Positions 58,276 to 64,000 of a DNA stretch of 64,000 nt are shown in pieces. This DNA comes from Panulirus ornatus. Its lineage: Eukaryota > Arthropoda > Malacostraca > Decapoda > Palinuridae. Position 1 is the stretch's first letter; every line of letters starts with the position of its first letter. The stretch covers positions 50,445,782-50,509,781 of the forward strand of contig NC_092230.1 of assembly GCF_036320965.1 (NCBI RefSeq), in the 5' to 3' direction. The notes beneath the pieces were generated by a model, which was not told the origin of the DNA, made no database searches, and worked only from the letters and a program-made list of their open reading frames with translations. A program made the position numbers and the translations under genes.

Positions 58276-60169
58276 GAGATGATGGATGGTTGGGTTATCT
58301 GCACAGTGAGGGAGAGGCTGGATGGTTGGGTTGTCTGTACTGTAAATGTAACGAGGAAGAGGCTGGATGGTTGGGTGTTCTGCTTAATACATGTAGTGAG
58401 GGAGAAGCTGGATGGTTGGGTGTTCTGCATAATACATGTAGCGAAGGAGAGTCTGGATGGATGGGTTGTCTGTACTGTACATGTAGTGAAGGACAGGCTG
58501 GATGGTTAGGTTTTCTGTACAGTATAGGTAATGAGAGAGAGGTTGGATGGTTGGGTTATCTGTACTGTACATGTAGTGAGGGAGGAGATAGGCGATTGGG
58601 TTGTCTGTACAGTACATGTAGAGGAGAGACTGGATGGTTGGGTTGTCTGTACAGTACATGTAGCAAGGAAGAAGCTGGACGGTTGGGTTGTCTATACAGT
58701 ACATGTAGTGAGGGAGAGGCTGGATGGTTGGGTTGTCTGTACACCACATGTAGAGAGGGAGAGGCTGGATGGTTGGGTTGTCTGTACACCACATGTAGAG
58801 AGGGAGAGGCTGGATGGTTGTGTTGTCTGTACAGTATATGTAGTAAGGGAAAGGACAGATGATTGGGTTGTTGTCTCTACTGTGCATGTAGTGAGAGAAG
58901 CTGGATGGTTGGGTTGTCTGTACAGTACATGCAGTGAGGGAGAGGCTGGATGGTAGGGTTGTCTGTAATGTACATGTAGTGAGAGAGAAGCTGGATGGTT
59001 GGGTTGTCTGTAATGTACATGTAGTGAGAGAGAAGCTGGATGGTTGGGTTGTCTGTACAATAAATGTAGTGAAGGAGAGGCTGGATGGTTGGGTTGTCTG
59101 TACTGTACATGTAGTGAGGAGAGGCTGGATGGTTGGGTTGTCTGTATAGTACATGTTGTAAGGGAGAGACTAGATGGTTGGGTTGTCTGTACAGTACATG
59201 ATGTAAGGGAGAGACTGGATGGTTGGGTTGTCTGTACTGTACATGTAGGAGGGAGGCTAGATGGTTGGGTTGTCTGTACTGTACATGTAGAGAGGAGCTG
59301 GATGGTTGGGTTGTCTGTACAGTACATGTAGTGAGGGAGAGACTGGATGGTTGGGTTGTCTGTACAGTACATGTAGTGGGAGAGACTGGATGGTTGGTGT
59401 CTTTACTGACATGTAGTGAGGAGAGGCTGAGATGGTTGGGTTGTCTGTACACGACATGTAGTGAGGGAGAGGCTGGATGGTTGGGTTGTCTGTACACTAC
59501 ATGTAGTGAGGGAGAGGCTGGATGGTTGGGTTGTCTGTACACTACATGTAGTGAGGGAGAGGACTTGATGGTTTTGTTGCCTCTACAGTACATGAAGTGA
59601 TGATGAGGATGGATGGTTGGGTTGTCTGTAAAGTACATGTAGTGAGGGAGAGGCTGGATGATTGTTTTTTGCACAGCACATATAGTGAGGGAGAGGCTGG
59701 ATGGTTGGATTGTCTGTACAGTACATATAATGAGGGAAAGACTGGATGGTTGGGTTGTCTCCTGTACATGTAGTGAGGGAGAGGCTGGATGGATGCGTTG
59801 TCTGTACAGTTCATGTAGTTAGGAGGCTGGATGGTTGGGTTGTCTACTGTACATGTAGTGAGGGAGTGGTTGGATGGTAGGGTTGTCTGTACAGTACATG
59901 TACGAGGGATGGGCTGGATGGTTGGGCTGTCTATACAGTACATGTATGGGGGATAGGCTGGATGGTTGAGTTGTCTGTACAGTAAATGTAGTGTTGGAGA
60001 GGCTGGATGATTAGGTTGTCTGTACAGTACATGTAGTGATGGAGAGGCTGAATGGTTGGGTTCTGTTCTGTACATGTAGTGAGGGAGAGGCTGGTTAGTT
60101 GGGTTGTCTGTAATGTACATGTAGTGATGGAGAGGCTGGATGGTTGGGTTGTCTGTATAGTGCATGTAT

Positions 60170-60254
<85 letters not shown>

Positions 60255-61895
60255 ATGAGAGGTTGTGGGTTGTCTGCACTGTACATGTGGTGAGGTAGAC
60301 CGAATGGTTGGGTTGTCTGTACTGTTCATGTAGTGAAAGAGAGACTGGATGGTTGGGTTGTCTGTACTTTACATATATTGAGGGAAAGACTGGATGGTTG
60401 GGTTGTATGTACAGTACATGTAGTGAGGAGAAGGTTGGGTTGTCTATACTGTACATGTAGTGAGGGAGAGGCTGGATGGTTAGGTTGTCTGTACTGTAAT
60501 GTAGTGAGGGAAACTGGATGGTTGAGTTGTCTGTACTGTACATGTAGTGAGGGAGAGGCTGGATGGTTGGGTTGTCTGTACAGCACATGTAGTGAGGGAG
60601 AGGCTGGATGGTTGGGCTGTCTGTACTGTACATGTAGAGGGAGAGGCTGGATGGTTGGGATGTCTGTACCGTACATGCAGTGAGAGGCCGAATGGTTGGG
60701 TTGTCTGTACAGAACATGCAAAAGGAGAGACTGGATGGTTGGGTTGTCTGTACTGCATATTATTGAGGGAGAGGCTGGATGGTTGGGTTGTCTGTACTGT
60801 AATGTAGTGAGGGAAACTGGATGGTTGGGTTGTCTGTACTGTACATGTAGTGAGGGAGAGGCTGGATGGTTGGGTTGTCTGTACATACATGTAGTGAGGG
60901 AGAGGCTGGATGGTTGGGTTGTCTGTACACCACATGTATGAAGGCTGGATGGTTGGGTTGTCTGTACACCACATGTAGTGAGGGAGAGGCTGGATGGTTG
61001 GTTGTCTGTACAGTACATGTAGTGATAGAGAGGCTGGATGGTTGGGTTGTCTGTAACGCAATGTAGTGAGGGAGAGGCTGGATGGTTGGGTTGTCTGTAC
61101 ACCACATGTATTGAGGAGAGGCTGGATGGTTGGGTTGTCTGTACAGTCACATGTAGAGGAAGCTGGATGGTTGGGTTGTCTGTACCAGTAAGTGAGACAG
61201 CGAGGCTGGATGGTTGGTTGGTTGTCTGTACACCACATGTAGTGAGGGCGAGGCTGGATGGCTGGGTTGTCTGTACAGTACATGTAGTGAGGGAGAGGCT
61301 GGATGGTTGGGTTGTCTGTACAGTACATGTGGGAAGAGCGGATGGTTGGGTTGTCTGTACTCACTGTAGTGGGGCGAGGCTGGATGGTTGGGTTGTCTGT
61401 ACAGTACATGTAGTGATGGAGAGGCTGGATGGTTGGGTTGTCTATACAGTACATGTAGTGAGGGAGAGGCTGGATGGTTGGGTTTTTGTACATTACATGT
61501 AGTGAAGGAGAGGTGGATGGTTGGGTTGTCTGTACTGTCCGTGTATTGAGGGGGACGCTGAATGGTTATGTTGTCAGTTCAGTACATGTAGTGAGGGAGA
61601 CTGGATGGTTGGGTTGTCTGTACTATACATGTAGCGAGGGAAAGGTTGGATGGTTGGGTTGTCTGTACACCACATGTAGTAAGGGAGAGGCTGGATGGTT
61701 GGGGTTGTCTGTACAGTACATGAAGTGGGGGATAGGCTGGATGGTTGTGTTTCCTGTAGAGTACATGTAGAGGGAAAGGTTGGATGGTTTGGTTGTCTGT
61801 ACTGTACATGTAGAGGGAGTGGCTGGATGGTTGGGTTGTTTGTACAATACAAGTAGTGAGGGAGAGGCTGGATGGTTGGATTGTCTGTATGGTAT
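58276..61895. repeat. 45-bp minisatellite (GGATGGTTGGGTTGTCTGTA)
   Basis: About 80 units with core GGATGGTTGGGTTGTCTGTA followed by CAGTACATGTAGTGAGGGAGAGGCT. They are rather diverged in sequence and length. A (GT)/(GA) microsatellite sits at 60170-60255. Long frames on both strands are artefacts. Confidence 0.95.
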
Positions 61896-61944
61896 ATATG
61901 ATGAAACCCCGCTCATGATAACACACTCACCTATGTTGTGTAAC

Positions 61945-62890
61945 CTGCCTTATGGTAAGACAATAATCATTAAAGTGCAGACTGCCTTAGGGTAAAACAA
62001 TAACCAATAAAGTATAACCTGCCTTATGGTAACACAATAACCAATAAAGTATAACCTGCCTTATGGTAACACAATAACCAATAAAGTATAACCTGCCTTA
62101 TGGTAAAACAATAACCAATAAAGTATAACCTGCCTTATGGTAACACAATAACCAATAAAGTATAACCTGCCTTATGGTAACACAATAACCAATAAAGTAT
62201 AACCTGCCTTATGGTAACACAATAACCAATAAAGTATAACCTGCCTTATGGTAACACAATAACCAATAAAGTATAACCTGCCTTATGGTAAAACAATAAC
62301 CAATAAAGTATAACCTGCCTTATGGTAACACAATAACCAATAAAGTATAACCTGCCTTATGGTAACACAATAACCAATAAAGTATAACCTGCCTTATGGT
62401 AAAACAATAACCAATAAAGTATAACCTGCCTTATGGTAACACAATAACCAATAAAGTATAACCTGCCTTATGGTAACACAATAACCAATAAAGTATAACC
62501 TGCCTTATGGTAAAACAATAACCAATAAAGTATAACCTGCCTTATGGTAACACAATAACCAATAAAGTATAACCTGCCTTATGGTAACACAATAACCAAT
62601 AAAGTATAACCTGCCTTATGGTAAAACAATAACCAATAAAGTAGTAACCTGCCTTATGGTAACACAATAACCAATAAAGTATAACCTGCCTTATGGTAAC
62701 ACAATAACCAATAAAGTATAACCTGCCTTATGGTAAAACAATAACCAATAAAGTGTAACCTGCCTTATGGTAACACAATAACCAATAAAGTATAACCTGC
62801 CTTATGGTAACACAATAACCAATAAAGTATAACCTGCCTTATGGTAACACAATAACCAATAAAGTGTAACCTGCCTTATGGTAACACAAT
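61945..62890. repeat. 37-bp array with AATAAA in each unit
   Basis: About 25 nearly identical units with core AACCTGCCTTATGGTAACAC plus AATAACCAATAAAGTAT. Each plus-strand unit has CAATAAAG, the canonical polyadenylation hexamer. Confidence 0.97.
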
Positions 62891-63205
62891 AAGACAAACC
62901 GGTTTTATGGTAAGACAGTAATAAGTAAGGTGTATCCACCTTATTATGTAATAAGCAATATCCCAAGCCAAACACATCTAATGTTTTCCAGATGTCATAT
63001 TCTATCCAGATTTTCTGTTTCCCCAAACGTATAACTGATACTTTTTACACAGGAAAATTACACTCAAAGAGAATGTGAAATTAATTTGCAATATCGAGAC
63101 AGCGTAAGGTCGGTCATATTGTCCGAGCGAAAATTATTTGTTTTGTTATAGTCCAAGGTAATGGCTCCTGCACCACTACCGTATTCTGACCTATTATCAT
63201 TATCT
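62891..63205. other. Single-copy stretch, no gene seen
   Basis: AT-rich sequence with no recognised frame, RNA or element. Confidence 0.5.
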
Positions 63206-64000
63206 CTTGTACTGTACGGGGAGGGTCTTCTATACGGGTGGGGTCCCACCTCTTGTACTGTACGGGGAGGGTCTTCTATACTGGTGGGGTCCCACCTCTT
63301 GTACTGTACGGGAAGGGTGTTCTACATTGGTGGGGCTCTATCTCTTGCACTGTACGGGGAGGGAATTCTACACTAGTGGGACCCTATCTCTTGTACTGTA
63401 CGGGGGGGGGGGGGGAAGTTCTACACTGGTGGGACCCCATCTCTTGTACTGTACGGGGAGTTCTACACTGGTAGGACCCCATCTCTTGTACTGTACGGGG
63501 AAGGAGTTCTACACTGGTGGGGCCCCATCTCTTGTACTGTACGGGGAGGGAGTTCTACATTGGTGGGGTCCTACCTCTTGTACTGTAATAGGAGGGTGTT
63601 CTACACTAGTGGGGTCCTAGCTCTTGTACTGTACGGGGAGGGAGTTCTACACTGGTGGGGTCCCACCTCTTGTACTGTACGGGAAGGGAGTTCTACACTG
63701 GTGTGACCCTATTGTATTATACAAGGAGTTCTACACTGGTGTGACCCTATTGTATTATACGGGGAGTTCTACACTGGTGTGACAACATATACTCTACGGG
63801 GAGGGAGTTCTACGATGGTGTGACCCCACCTCTTGTACTGTACAGGGAGGGAGTTCTACATTATTGGAGTCTCATCCCTTGTACTGTACGACGAGGGAGT
63901 TATACAATGGTGTGATCCCATCTCTTATACTGTAGAGGGAGGGAGTTCTACACTGGTGTGGTCCCATCTCTTGTACTGTACGGCGAGGGAGTTCTACAGT
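63206..64000. repeat. 45-bp minisatellite family, distant second block
   Basis: Units with core GGGAGGGAGTTCTACACTGG and TCTTGTACTGTACGG, the same family as 33691-38926 but more than 24 kb away. The block runs off the window end. Confidence 0.93.

Noticed and set aside
58279..61852. Cys/Trp/Gly-rich plus-strand and Thr/Gln-rich minus-strand frames
   Set aside because: Different frames of the same 45-bp minisatellite; no frame stays open and nothing resembles a domain.

Overview
This is eukaryotic DNA, most likely from a decapod crustacean. It has long introns, (TA)n, (GT)n and (CT)n microsatellites, many broken non-LTR retrotransposon copies and very long minisatellites. The best taxonomic clue is the one cellular gene I recognise: an exon encoding a signal peptide followed by QITFSRSWVPQ-GKR, which I recall as the decapod form of AKH/corazonin-related peptide (ACP). 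I could not search a database to confirm this.

Layout. 1-5312: two old antisense LINE fragments, a short minisatellite, and poly-C, (GA)n, (CT)n, (GT)n and (TA)n tracts. 5313-8900: minus-strand remnant of a Ty3/gypsy-type LTR retrotransposon with a 3' LTR, polypurine tract, integrase C-terminus, a tandemly repeated linker, and broken protease and gag remnants. 8901-9000: assembly gap. 9001-11189: two head-to-head LINE fragments. 11190-30250: almost continuous tandem arrays with units of 39, 24, 28, 49, 23 and 16 bp, then 23 bp again, broken by a LINE 3' fragment.

30328-48322: the ACP gene on the plus strand. It has a TATA box, exon 1 (signal peptide, ACP, amidation and cleavage site, start of the C-terminal peptide), a 17.6-kb intron, and a 74-bp exon 2. 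The intron is nearly all minisatellite (34, 45, 25 and 44 bp units) and LINE. The donor of exon 2 lies in a 58-bp array, so the splice site is repeated seven times. Exon 1 ends and exon 2 begins in phase 0, and both have GT/AG borders. A third exon, if present, may lie near 57.1 kb, just past a 36/41-bp array; this is speculative.

48.7-64 kb: a second 16-bp array whose right flank is identical to that of the first over at least 286 bp, a LINE fragment, the 36/41-bp array (TGACGTAA in most units), a 21-bp array, a 45-bp array, a 37-bp array with AATAAA in each unit, and a return of the 45-bp family seen in ACP intron 1.

Nearly all long open frames here are by-products of stop-free tandem repeats. 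The only supported cellular gene is ACP; the other protein-coding signal comes from decayed retrotransposons. The most interesting features are regulatory-looking motifs multiplied by arrays around the neuropeptide gene: perfect DR1 nuclear-receptor sites, CRE-like sites, polyadenylation signals and splice donors.
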